A stretch of DNA of 64,000 nt from the NCBI RefSeq assembly GCF_041260665.1, contig NZ_JBGCCT010000017.1, positions 1 to 64,000 of the forward strand. The letters run 5' to 3'. The translations under genes and the position numbers were made by a program. The stretch is from Catenulispora sp. GP43 (GTDB lineage: Bacteria > Actinomycetota > Actinomycetes > Streptomycetales > Catenulisporaceae). Below the pieces are notes generated by a model. That model was not told the DNA's origin. It saw nothing but the letters and a program-made list of their open reading frames with translations, and ran no database searches. This document shows positions 36,524-44,584 of the stretch, in pieces (positions within the stretch are counted from its first letter, which is position 1; every line of letters begins with the position of its first letter).

Positions 36524-37851
36524 GGAGCCGGCTGCTCCTGCTCGCCCTGGCCACCGGATCGCTGATCCTGGTGGCGTTCCTCATCCCGCTCGCGCTGCTG
36601 CTGCGCTCCACCGCCGCCGAGCACGCCTCGGACCAGGCCGCCACCCAGGCACAGTCCGTGGCCTCGCTGGTGGCCACGCTCGACCAACGCCAGCTGCCCC
36701 TGGTGGTCGACCAGGGCGGACGCCAGATGACGGTGTTCATGCCGGACGGGAGTGTCATCGGCCACCCGGCGCCCGAGGATGCCGCCGTCAGCCTGGCCGC
36801 CACCGGCCGTTCGCTGACCGCCCAGGCCCCCGGCGGCCGGGAGGTACTGGTCGCGGTGGCCGGGCTGCCGCGCGGAACCGCGGTGGTGCGGGCCTTCGTG
36901 ACCAACGCCGAACTCCAGCAGGGCGTCACCCGCTCCTGGCTGATCCTCGGCGCGGTCGGCGCCGGCCTGCTCGCGGTCAGCGCCGCCGTCGCCGCGCTGC
37001 TCGCCAAATCCATCACCCGCCCGCTGTCCGCTCTGGTCGGCACCGCCGACGCCATGGCAGCCGGCGACCTGGACGTCCGCGCCGCAGACCAGGGCGCGCC
37101 CGAGATCCGTCATGTGGGACGCGCCCTGAACCGGCTCGCCGGACGCATCACCGAGCTGCTGCGCCACGAACGGGAGACCGTCGCCGACCTGTCCCACCGC
37201 CTGCGCACCCCGCTCACCGCCCTGCGCATCGATGTCGAGTCCCTGCCCGACACCGAGGACTCACAGCGGATAGTAGACGGCCTGGACGGCCTCGAACGCG
37301 CGGTCACCGAGATCATCCGCACCGCCCGCCGCACCGACGCCGACCCCGAGAAGGCCCACTGCGACGCCGCGGCCGTCGTGGCCGAGCGGGCCGCGTTCTG
37401 GGCCGCGCTGGCCGAGGACCAGGACCGGCGGATGCTGGTGGACGTGCCGCCGACCGCCGTGCCGGTCGGCGCGACCGCGGACGATGTCGCGGTGTGCGTG
37501 GACACCTTGCTGGACAACGTGTTCACGCACACCCCGGAAGGCACGCTGATGGCGGTGGAACTCGTCGCGACGGGAGCCGGCGGCGCCCGGCTGACGGTCG
37601 CCGATGCCGGACCCGGCTTCCCAGACGCCACGGCGGCCGCTCGACGCGGTACCGGCTCCCGCCCCCACTCCACAGGACTCGGCCTGGACATCGCCCGCCG
37701 CGTGGCCGTCGGCACCGGCGGCACCCTGGTTCTGGGCGCTTCACGGTTCGGAGGCGCGGCTGTGATCGCCGAGTTCGGACCGCCGGCCGGTGGCGCCCAG
37801 GCTGTTCCGCGTCACGTCCGCCGCGTGCTTCGGCGGACGGAGCGGCGGTAG
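36520..37851 (+). CDS. Sensor histidine kinase
   Basis: 443 residues: membrane helix (about 5-27), external sensor of about 120 residues, second helix (about 140-165), HAMP (KSITRPLSALVGTADAMAAG), phospho-His in VADLSHRLRTPLTALRID, and ATPase domain with DNVFTHTPEG, DAGPGFP and STGLGLDIARR. The external domain has few charged ligand-like residues (MTVFMPDGSVIGHPAP), and the signal is unknown. ATG 36520 overlaps the regulator stop (ATGA). Confidence 0.92.
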   Translation: MRSRLLLLALATGSLILVAFLIPLALLLRSTAAEHASDQAATQAQSVASLVATLDQRQLPLVVDQGGRQMTVFMPDGSVIGHPAPEDAAVSLAATGRSLTAQAPGGREVLVAVAGLPRGTAVVRAFVTNAELQQGVTRSWLILGAVGAGLLAVSAAVAALLAKSITRPLSALVGTADAMAAGDLDVRAADQGAPEIRHVGRALNRLAGRITELLRHERETVADLSHRLRTPLTALRIDVESLPDTEDSQRIVDGLDGLERAVTEIIRTARRTDADPEKAHCDAAAVVAERAAFWAALAEDQDRRMLVDVPPTAVPVGATADDVAVCVDTLLDNVFTHTPEGTLMAVELVATGAGGARLTVADAGPGFPDATAAARRGTGSRPHSTGLGLDIARRVAVGTGGTLVLGASRFGGAAVIAEFGPPAGGAQAVPRHVRRVLRRTERR

Positions 37852-37943
37852 GGGCGGAGCGGCGCGCAGGACTACCTTGGGCGCAGTGTCGTAGGCGCGG
37901 CGGCAGCGACCAGCCGGAAGCCACCATCGCGCGTCATCTGCTG

Positions 37944-37963
37944 GCGACGGCTGAAACCGTCGC
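37944..37963. terminator. Hairpin between kinase and methyltransferase genes
   Basis: GCGACGG-CTGAAA-CCGTCGC, a perfect 7-bp stem between convergent genes; probably ends one or both transcripts. No U-tract. Confidence 0.6.
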
Positions 37964-38037
37964 TGCGACTCCGTTCGATGGAACCCACAGATCGTCGCGC
38001 ACGTCAGAGCGCTCTTCTGGACCGCTGTCCAATGAGA

Positions 38038-38847
38038 TCACGGCGAGCTGTGGACGCGTTGAGCGGTGTAGATGACCGTCAGCCGCGGGTCTGCGACCTG
38101 GCCGCCGAGTTCGTCGACGAGCGAACCGAGGCGAGTGAGAAACTCCGCGCGGTTCGGCGGGGCGAGTTCGGCGATGTTCGGGAATGTGGACCACTGGTCC
38201 CGCGCGCTCTGCGCGGTCAGGATCTGATTCCATTCGATGATCTCGACGGAGACGTCGTCGAAGTAGCCGCCCGCGGTCAACTGCCTGCGCCACCGGTCGG
38301 TGTCCAGCACGTGCGAGCGGCTGTCCCGGTAGCCGGTGAAATCGGCGGGCAGCAGGTCGTGGTAGACCTCATCGAGCCGGTCGCGGAAGAGCGTCGGCCG
38401 CTTGGGGTCGCCGAACTCGTTCCACCACGCCGCCAGCCAGCCGCCCGGACGCACCAGTCCGGCGATCTTCGCGGTCGACGTGGCCGGGTCGAGCCAGTGC
38501 AGCGCTGTCGCCGCCACGGCGAGGTCGAACCCGCCTGGCAGGTCTACGGCCTCAAAATCCTTGACGAAGATCTCGAGCCGCTCACACGCATGATCGGCGG
38601 CGAGGATCGCGGCCAGGCTCTCGCCGGGCTCGACCGCGACCACGTGCGCGCCGGCCGTTAACAACGGCCCGGTAGCCAGGCCCGTCCCGGCACCGATCTC
38701 CAGCACCCGCGCGCCGGGCCGCAGCCCGCAGCGCTCTGTCAGCAGCTCGAAGATCGCGTCCGGGTAGCGTGGCCTGCCCCGTTGGTAGGTCAGCGCATCG
38801 GCGTTGAACGACATCCGGCGAGCCGCGCGCGTCGTGTCAGACATCAT
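38038..38847 (-). CDS. SAM-dependent class I methyltransferase
   Basis: 269 residues. SAM-binding motif VLEIGAGTGLATGPLL, then VVAVEPGESL, FDLAVAATALHWLDP and LVRPGGWLAAWW, the pattern of the Methyltransf_11/UbiE-like families. Substrate unknown. ATG 38847 follows GAGGGA; another ATG is three bases on and an upstream in-frame ATG at 38913 would add 22 residues. The open frame continues farther upstream over the lectin gene, which is coincidental. Confidence 0.82.
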   Translation of the reverse strand: MMSDTTRAARRMSFNADALTYQRGRPRYPDAIFELLTERCGLRPGARVLEIGAGTGLATGPLLTAGAHVVAVEPGESLAAILAADHACERLEIFVKDFEAVDLPGGFDLAVAATALHWLDPATSTAKIAGLVRPGGWLAAWWNEFGDPKRPTLFRDRLDEVYHDLLPADFTGYRDSRSHVLDTDRWRRQLTAGGYFDDVSVEIIEWNQILTAQSARDQWSTFPNIAELAPPNRAEFLTRLGSLVDELGGQVADPRLTVIYTAQRVHSSP

Positions 38848-38978
38848 CGATCCCTCAGCCACGGCAACATCCTGGGCGGCGCTGGTGTCGAGGTTGGATT
38901 CTTGATCGTCCATTCCGGCAGTCTGCCCACCTTGGCCCTGTGGAGCCACAGGAATTCCGCCGCGTCGCAGCGGGTCGG

Positions 38979-39392
38979 CTACGACATGGTCCAGTTCTGG
39001 TTCACTCCACCGTTGCAGTCCCAGATCTCGACCTGGGTGCCGTTGGTGGAGCTGAACCCCGGATCGTCCAGACAACGACCGGAGGCCGGGTTGACCAGCG
39101 TGTCGCCGTTCTGCTGCCATTGCTGGTTCCCGCCGCCGTTGCAGTCCCACAGCTCGACCAAGGTTCCGTTCGCTGTTCCCGCCCCGGTGACGTCCAGGCA
39201 CTTGCCGTTGACCTGCAGCGCCCCGCCGTTGTACGTCGCGCCGGAGGCCGCCGCCGGGCTGGAGACGGCGGGACCAGCCGCGTTGGCAGAGCCGGCCGCG
39301 CTGACGGAGCCGGCCGAACCGAGAGAGAGCGTCAGGGCGAAGGCAGCCGAGACCGTCGCCACCATCAGACGTCTGATTGTCGAACGGAACAT
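38979..39392 (-). CDS. Small secreted ricin-type lectin fragment
   Basis: 137 residues: signal peptide (MFRSTIRRLMVATVSAAFAL onward, ending near SVSAA), an Ala-rich spacer, then two of the three repeats of a ricin B trefoil (CLDVTGAGTANG, ELWDCNGGGNQQW, RCLDDPGFSSTNG, EIWDCNGGVNQNW). It is almost the same as the last two repeats of the GH59 enzyme but on the opposite strand. No catalytic domain. It could be a free lectin or a by-product of an inverted duplication. Confidence 0.75.
   Translation of the reverse strand: MFRSTIRRLMVATVSAAFALTLSLGSAGSVSAAGSANAAGPAVSSPAAASGATYNGGALQVNGKCLDVTGAGTANGTLVELWDCNGGGNQQWQQNGDTLVNPASGRCLDDPGFSSTNGTQVEIWDCNGGVNQNWTMS
38991..39233 (-). repeat. Inverted lectin-coding repeat, left arm
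   Basis: 243 bp highly similar to the reverse complement of 41977-42222, with a single 3-bp indel and a perfect run of 77 bp (from GCCTCCGGTCG to GACTGCAACGG). Together the arms frame the GH59 gene. Confidence 0.9.
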
Positions 39393-39474
39393 GGGTGACT
39401 CCTGTTGCGAACGTTCCCATCCACCGCAAGGCCGACAGGAGCACAGAGAAGGCGAGAATGTCGCCGATACACGC

Positions 39475-39486
39475 GTGAACGTTCAC
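39475..39486. promoter_or_regulatory. Palindrome GTGAACGTTCAC, possible LacI-type operator
   Basis: Perfect 12-bp dyad with the central CG typical of LacI-family operators, 83 bases ahead of the small lectin gene. A second AACGTT core lies at 39410-39415. Confidence 0.5.
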
Positions 39487-39580
39487 ACATCGGGGTGAGT
39501 ATCAGCCCGACTCAGAGTCCTGTCAAGGCATCCGAGGTTGCGCAACGGTCCGAGTCTGGTGAATCTCGTTGATATTACCA

Positions 39581-39627
39581 ACCCTGCACGCAGGGTATTG
39601 ACAGAACCACTCAACAGTCACCACGAT
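39581..39627 (+). promoter_or_regulatory. Probable GH59 promoter with overlapping inverted repeat
   Basis: Inverted repeat ACCCTGC-AC-GCAGGGT (39581-39596) abuts TTGACA (39598-39603); an 18-base spacer leads to CACGAT (39622-39627). A regulator on the dyad would interfere with -35 recognition. The leader to the ATG would be about 200 bases. Confidence 0.45.
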
Positions 39628-39834
39628 GCGACACTGAAGCTCGTCGGCAGCTTTCGACAGCACCCTGACACATCTCGCGCGGACGATCCCTCCCCGGCCT
39701 CGCGTCTCCCTCGCGTGCGCCGCGACGTGGCACGGTCCGCGCGACGGGTCCCACCTCGGCTGCCGCCAGGCAGCGATCCACTGTCGCCGACGGTCGGCGC
39801 GGGCAGCACGGTCGGCCGTCCAGAAGGGAAACCG

Positions 39835-42240
39835 ATGTCCACCGTTCGTGTCCGACCGCCCAGACTCCTGCTCTACCTCGCCCTGACCGCTCTGCTGGCC
39901 TCGGTGTTCTTCGTCGCCGCCACCGGCAGCCCGGCCCGCGCGGCCACCTCCACGACGATCTCCGCCAACGGCGCCGGCGGCGGCCGGACCTTCGACGGCA
40001 TCGGCGCGATCAGCGGCGGCGGCGGGAACTCCCGCCTGCTCAAGGACTATCCGGCCGCCCAGCAGTCGCAGATCCTGGACTACCTCTTCAAGCCCGGCTA
40101 CGGCGCCGACCTGCAGATGCTCAAGCTGGAGATCGGCGGAGACGCCAACTCCACCGACGGCTCCGAGCCCTCGATCGAGCACACCCGCGGCGTCGTCAAC
40201 TGCGACGCCGGCTACGAGTTCTGGCTCGCCCAACAGGCCAAGGCCCGCAACCCCGACATCGCCTTCTACGGCCTGGCCTGGGCCGCACCGGGCTGGATCA
40301 ACGGCGGGTTCTGGTCCACCGACACGATCGACTACCTCATCAGCTGGCTCGGCTGCGCCAAGGCCGACGGCGTCCCGGTGTCCTACCTCGGCGGCTGGAA
40401 CGAGCGCGGCTACAACGCCGACTGGTACATCCAGCTGCGCACGGCGCTGAACAACGCCGGTTACGGCAGCGTGAAGATCGTCGCCGACGACTCCGGCTGG
40501 GACGCCGCCGACGCCGCGGCCTCCAACTCGGCGTTCAACAACGCCGTGTCCATCTGGGGTGCGCACTACTCCTGCAACGGCGGTGACGGCGGCAACGCCG
40601 ACACGTGCTCCAGCGACGCCGCCGCGCAGGCGAACGGCAAGCCGCTGTGGGACAGCGAGCAGGGATCGCAGGATGAGAACACCGGCGCGCCGGCGCTGAT
40701 CCGCGCCATCACCCGCGGATACATCGACGCCAAGATGACCAGCTACTTCAACTGGCCGCTGACCGCCGCGATCTACTCCAACCTCCCCTACTCGACCGTC
40801 GGCCTGTCCAGCGCCGACTCGCCGTGGTCCGGTGCCTACACCATCGGCGCCAACACCTGGGCGACAGCGCAGGTCACGCAGTTCACCCAGCCTGGCTGGC
40901 AGTTCCTGGACTCGGGGTCCGGCTACCTGGGCGGCTCGGAGTCCAACGGCACCTACGTGACGTTGAAGTCCACCAACAACAGCGACTACACCACGATCGT
41001 GGAGACCACCACGGCCGGCGCCGCGCAGAACGTCACGATCAACCTCAGCGGCGGCCTGTCCACCGGCACCGCGCACGTCTGGTCGACCAACCTGAACAAC
41101 CCCAGCATCGGGGCTTCGCTGGTCCACTCCCAGGACATCACGCCGAGCAACGGCTCCTACTCGCTGACCGTCCAGCCCGGCTACGTCTACTCGATCACCA
41201 CCACCACCGGTCAGGGCAAGGGCACCGCGACCTCCCCGGCCTCCGCCCCGATGGCACTGCCCTACAGCGACAACTTCGACAGCTACGCGACCAACACCGA
41301 GGCGAAGTACCTGTCGGACATGCAGGGCTCCTTCGAGGTCCGCCCCTGCACCGACGGCCGCTCGGGGCAGTGCGTCCAGCAGGTCACGCCAGTCATCCCG
41401 ATCGAGTGGCAGAACGACTCCGACGCGTTCTCCCTGCTCGGCGACCCGACCTGGTCGAACTACACCGTCAAGGTCGACGTGGACCTGCAGCAGGCCGGCA
41501 CCGCCGAGCTGCTGGGCCGGGCCGGCACCCAGTCCCGGCCGCAGGGGAATCAGAACCTGTACAAGTTCCGGGTCTCCGACACCGGCGCCTGGTCGATCGT
41601 CAAGAACTACTCCAGCGGCAGCGCCACCACGCTGGCCAGCGGCACCATCTCGGCGCTGGGCACCGGCACCTGGCACACGCTCGGGCTGACGTTCCAGGGC
41701 ACGCAGATCACCGCGACGGTCGACGGCGCCACGGTGAGCACCGTGAACGACAGCACGTTCCTGTCCGGGCAGGTCGGCATCGGGGTCGTCGGCTACCAGA
41801 CCGACGAGTTCGACAACCTGACGATCACCCCGGGCAGCGGCACCGCGCAGCCCCCGACCGGCCCGATCACCTCCGGCATCGCCGGCAAGTGCCTGGACGA
41901 CAACGGCGGCTCGACCGTCAACGGCACCAAGGCCCAGATCTGGGACTGCAACGGCACCAGTGCGCAGCAGTGGACATACAACGGCGGGGCGCTGCAGGTC
42001 AACGGCAAGTGCCTGGACGTCACCGGCGCCGGGGCCACCGCCAACGGCACGCTGGTCGAGATCTGGGACTGCAACGGCGGCGGCAACCAGCAGTGGCAGC
42101 AGAACGGCAACACGCTGGTCAACCCCGCCTCCGGTCGTTGTCTGGACGATCCGGGGTTCAGCTCCACCAACGGCACCCAGGTCGAGATCTGGGACTGCAA
42201 CGGCGGAGTGAACCAAAACTGGACGCTGCCGTCGTCCTGA
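39835..42240 (+). CDS. GH59 galactosidase (galactocerebrosidase-like) with ricin lectin domain
   Basis: 801 residues, secreted: signal peptide to about residue 36, GH59 catalytic part beginning at the characteristic RTFDGIGAISGGGGNSRLL, acid/base Glu190 in GGWNERGY and nucleophile Glu275 in LWDSEQGS (positions inferred from human GALC), then beta-sandwich and concanavalin-like segments to about 670, and a C-terminal ricin B trefoil from 678. Expected to release beta-linked galactose from plant or glycolipid galactans. RBS AGAAGGGA upstream of ATG 39835; an open frame extends farther upstream but has no signal sequence. Confidence 0.88.
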   Translation: MSTVRVRPPRLLLYLALTALLASVFFVAATGSPARAATSTTISANGAGGGRTFDGIGAISGGGGNSRLLKDYPAAQQSQILDYLFKPGYGADLQMLKLEIGGDANSTDGSEPSIEHTRGVVNCDAGYEFWLAQQAKARNPDIAFYGLAWAAPGWINGGFWSTDTIDYLISWLGCAKADGVPVSYLGGWNERGYNADWYIQLRTALNNAGYGSVKIVADDSGWDAADAAASNSAFNNAVSIWGAHYSCNGGDGGNADTCSSDAAAQANGKPLWDSEQGSQDENTGAPALIRAITRGYIDAKMTSYFNWPLTAAIYSNLPYSTVGLSSADSPWSGAYTIGANTWATAQVTQFTQPGWQFLDSGSGYLGGSESNGTYVTLKSTNNSDYTTIVETTTAGAAQNVTINLSGGLSTGTAHVWSTNLNNPSIGASLVHSQDITPSNGSYSLTVQPGYVYSITTTTGQGKGTATSPASAPMALPYSDNFDSYATNTEAKYLSDMQGSFEVRPCTDGRSGQCVQQVTPVIPIEWQNDSDAFSLLGDPTWSNYTVKVDVDLQQAGTAELLGRAGTQSRPQGNQNLYKFRVSDTGAWSIVKNYSSGSATTLASGTISALGTGTWHTLGLTFQGTQITATVDGATVSTVNDSTFLSGQVGIGVVGYQTDEFDNLTITPGSGTAQPPTGPITSGIAGKCLDDNGGSTVNGTKAQIWDCNGTSAQQWTYNGGALQVNGKCLDVTGAGATANGTLVEIWDCNGGGNQQWQQNGNTLVNPASGRCLDDPGFSSTNGTQVEIWDCNGGVNQNWTLPSS
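41977..42222 (+). repeat. Inverted lectin-coding repeat, right arm
   Basis: Partner of 38991-39233; encodes the last two trefoil repeats of the GH59 protein. Arms are in opposite orientation, about 2.7 kb apart. Confidence 0.9.
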
Positions 42241-42275
42241 CCTCCGCAATGCCCACTGGAATACCCGCCTGACAC

Positions 42276-42316
42276 GGTGCCGCGCGGACGCCTTTCGCAG
42301 ACGGACGCGCGGCACC
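42276..42316 (+). terminator. Hairpin terminator after GH59 gene
   Basis: Perfect 11-bp stem GGTGCCGCGCG (42276-42286) with CGCGCGGCACC (42306-42316), starting 36 bases after the stop. Confidence 0.8.
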
Positions 42317-42376
42317 GCCCGGCACCGCCTGGCAACCGCTCATGCCACCGAACCGCTTGTGAAGTGAGGACCGGCC

Positions 42377-43495
42377 ATGAACAGATTCACAGTGATCCTG
42401 ACGATCGCGGCACTGGCCACGCTCGGTACGGCGGCGACCGGTGCCGCCACCGCTGCCGCCGCCACCCCGAACGCGGCTTCCGCCACCACGCTGCGGCTCA
42501 TGCCGCTGGGCGACTCGATCACCTGGGGCATCGGCAGCAGCACCGGCGACAGCTACCGCGGCCCGCTGTGGAACGAGCTGTCCGCCGAGGGCCACGCGCT
42601 GGACTTCGTCGGCAGCGTCCGCAACGGCACCATGTCCGACCCGGACAACGAGGGCCACTCCGGCTACCGCATCGACCAGATCTCCGCCCTCGCCGACGCC
42701 ACCGTGGACCACTACCGGCCCAACGTCATCACCCTGGAGATCGGCACCAACGACCTCAACCAGGACTACCAGGTCGCCACCGCCCCGGCGCGGCTCAAGT
42801 CCCTGATCGACCAGCTCACCTTCGACGCCCCCGACGCGACCATCCTGGTCGGCACGGTCATCGTCTCCACGAGTCCGGTCGAGGAAGCCAACCGCGGCGC
42901 CTTCAACCAGCAGATCCCCGGCATCGTGCAGAGCGAGCAGGCCGCCGGCAAACACGTCCGCCTCGTCGACATGAGTGCCCTGACAACCTCCGACCTGTCC
43001 GACTCGCTGCACCCGAACGACGGCGGCTACCAGAAGATGGCCGATGCCTTCAACGCCGGCGTGCAGGCGGCCGACGCCGCCGGCTGGCTCAACGCCCCGG
43101 TCCCCACCGGCGGCGCGGTCCAATCCGGCATCGCGGGCAAGTGCCTGGACGACAACGGCGGCAGCAACACCGACGGAACCGCCGTCCAGATCTGGAGCTG
43201 CAACGGCACCGACGCCCAATACTGGTCGGCCTACACCGACGGGACCCTGCGGGCCGAGGGCAAATGCCTGGACGCCACCGGCGCGGCCACCGCGAACGGT
43301 ACGAAGATCGAGCTCTGGGACTGCAACGGCGGCGGCAACCAGGTCTGGCAGTCCTACAACGGCGGCTACCGCAACCCAGTCTCCGGCCGCTGCCTGGACG
43401 ACCCCGGCCTGTCCACCACCGACGGTACGCAACTGGTGCTGTGGGACTGCAACGGCGGCGCCAACCAGAAGTGGACGACGTTGCCTACCGGCTGA
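42377..43495 (+). CDS. SGNH/GDSL-family esterase with ricin lectin domain
   Basis: 372 residues, signal peptide to about 36, SGNH hydrolase core (about 37-235) with catalytic Ser in MPLGDSITWG, block with GTND (EIGTNDLNQDY) and the C-terminal SDSLHPNDGGY supplying Asp and His; then a ricin B trefoil of the same type as the GH59 enzyme (SGIAGKCLDDNGG start). Probable carbohydrate esterase, for example acetyl-xylan or related; substrate not shown. Same direction as GH59, but a hairpin lies between, so it may be separately transcribed. Confidence 0.87.
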   Translation: MNRFTVILTIAALATLGTAATGAATAAAATPNAASATTLRLMPLGDSITWGIGSSTGDSYRGPLWNELSAEGHALDFVGSVRNGTMSDPDNEGHSGYRIDQISALADATVDHYRPNVITLEIGTNDLNQDYQVATAPARLKSLIDQLTFDAPDATILVGTVIVSTSPVEEANRGAFNQQIPGIVQSEQAAGKHVRLVDMSALTTSDLSDSLHPNDGGYQKMADAFNAGVQAADAAGWLNAPVPTGGAVQSGIAGKCLDDNGGSNTDGTAVQIWSCNGTDAQYWSAYTDGTLRAEGKCLDATGAATANGTKIELWDCNGGGNQVWQSYNGGYRNPVSGRCLDDPGLSTTDGTQLVLWDCNGGANQKWTTLPTG

Positions 43496-43530
43496 GACTT
43501 CGTCCGCCTCCCCCAAAGAAGGCGATGGGT

Positions 43531-43564
43531 GTCGCGGTGCTGGTCCTACGGCCTGCACCGCGAC
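43531..43564 (+). terminator. Hairpin after the SGNH esterase gene
   Basis: Perfect 10-bp stem GTCGCGGTGC (43531-43540) with GCACCGCGAC (43555-43564), 36 bases past the stop, between convergent genes. Confidence 0.75.
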
Positions 43565-43612
43565 GGCTGCTGCTATGAACCCGGTCCTGATAGCGGTGCC
43601 GAATACACCCGC

Positions 43613-44053
43613 TCAGCGGCGGCCGGTGGCGACGATCAGGAGAAACTGGCCGCCGCCCGCCTCGACTCCGGCGGTCACCGGCATGCCCGGCACCAGCCGG
43701 GAGAACCGGTCCACCAGCCATTCCGCCGCGTCCTGGGCGTCCTGCTTGGTCGGGCAACGGCCCACCATCTCGCGGCCGCCCTTGCGCTCCAGCCGCTCAG
43801 CCACGGTGGCCAGCGGTGCGGGCTCGATCACGTACAGGTGCTCCGGCCAGGGGATCACCACCTGGACCGCGCCCTTGCGGGTGTTGCATCCGCGGTGCGC
43901 GAGCCGCTCGGCAACCTTGGCCTTCCGGTCAGCGGTCCGGCTGTCGACGCTGGGGCCCCGCGGATCGTTCACCGACATGTCGGGGTCGACCGGCTCGTCG
44001 CACACCCAGCACCGCCAGCCGTCGCGTTCGGCCACGTCATCGAGGAGACTCAC
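43613..44053 (-). CDS. HNH-nuclease-like small protein
   Basis: 146 residues. N-terminal zinc-knuckle-like arrangement CWVCDEPVD, then AHRGCNTRKG, which resembles an HNH fold with the His replaced by the HRGCN element. The second half has no clear family (AEWLVDRFSRLVPGMPV). Function could be DNA-binding or nuclease; not certain. GTG start 44053. It lies against the truncated MOSC gene and may have displaced its 5' end. Confidence 0.6.
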   Translation of the reverse strand: MSLLDDVAERDGWRCWVCDEPVDPDMSVNDPRGPSVDSRTADRKAKVAERLAHRGCNTRKGAVQVVIPWPEHLYVIEPAPLATVAERLERKGGREMVGRCPTKQDAQDAAEWLVDRFSRLVPGMPVTAGVEAGGGQFLLIVATGRR

Positions 44054-44093
44054 CCGAGCAGACTAGCCGACGCCGGCGGCCACGTCGGTCAGC

Positions 44094-44555
44094 GTGCCGA
44101 ACGGCTTCCCTTCGGCCCTTCGGGAGGATCTGGACGAGTGGTCCGCCGTTCTTGGACGGGAACTCAGCAACGGGATCTTCGGGGAGAACCTGACCACCTC
44201 GCACTTGGACGTCACCGGCGCGGTCGTCGGCGAGCGCTGGCGGGTCGGCACGGTGCTGCTGGAGGTGACCGCGCCGCGGATCCCGTGCCGGACCTTCGCC
44301 GGATGGCTGGGCGAGCGCGCCTGGATCAAGACGTTCACACAACGCGCCGCCCCCGGTGCGTACCTGCGCGTGATCCAGGAGGGGCAGGTCCAGGCCGGGG
44401 ACGAGGTCACCGTCCTGGACCGTCCCGATCACGAGGTCACCATCGGCGTGGCGTTCCGCGCGCTGACGACCGAGCGTGAACTGCTCCCCCGGCTGCTGAC
44501 GGTCGAGGCGCTCGCCGAGACGGCCCGCAAGCGGCTCGGCGGCGCGCGCGACTAG
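44094..44555 (+). pseudogene. MOSC-domain protein, 5'-truncated
   Basis: 153 codons match the middle and end of a MOSC domain (REDLDEWSAVLGRELSNG, FGENLTTSHLDVTG, the conserved Cys in APRIPCRTF, and RVIQEGQVQAGDEV). Complete members start about 50 residues earlier with a segment ending in VHGGPDKAVY, which is missing; upstream sequence is unrelated. MOSC proteins handle sulfur for molybdenum-cofactor-type chemistry. GTG 44094 is the first start. Probably non-functional or of altered function. Confidence 0.65.
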
Positions 44556-44584
44556 AACCGGCGCGGGCTGCGGCCGTGTCCCTC

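Larger units (their letters stand above)
39393..39834. other. Divergent regulatory region of the small lectin and GH59 genes
   Basis: No gene. Contains GAACGTTC at 39409-39416, the 12-bp palindrome GTGAACGTTCAC at 39475-39486, and an inverted repeat ACCCTGC-AC-GCAGGGT at 39581-39596 next to a TTGACA box. Confidence 0.6.

Noticed and set aside
38848-39486. Upstream extension of the methyltransferase frame
   Set aside because: It overlaps the lectin gene antisense-free but in another frame of the same strand; the SAM fold starts near 38847 with an RBS.
39538-39834. Upstream extension of GH59
   Set aside because: It contains the promoter-like elements and no signal peptide; ATG 39835 has both RBS and signal peptide.
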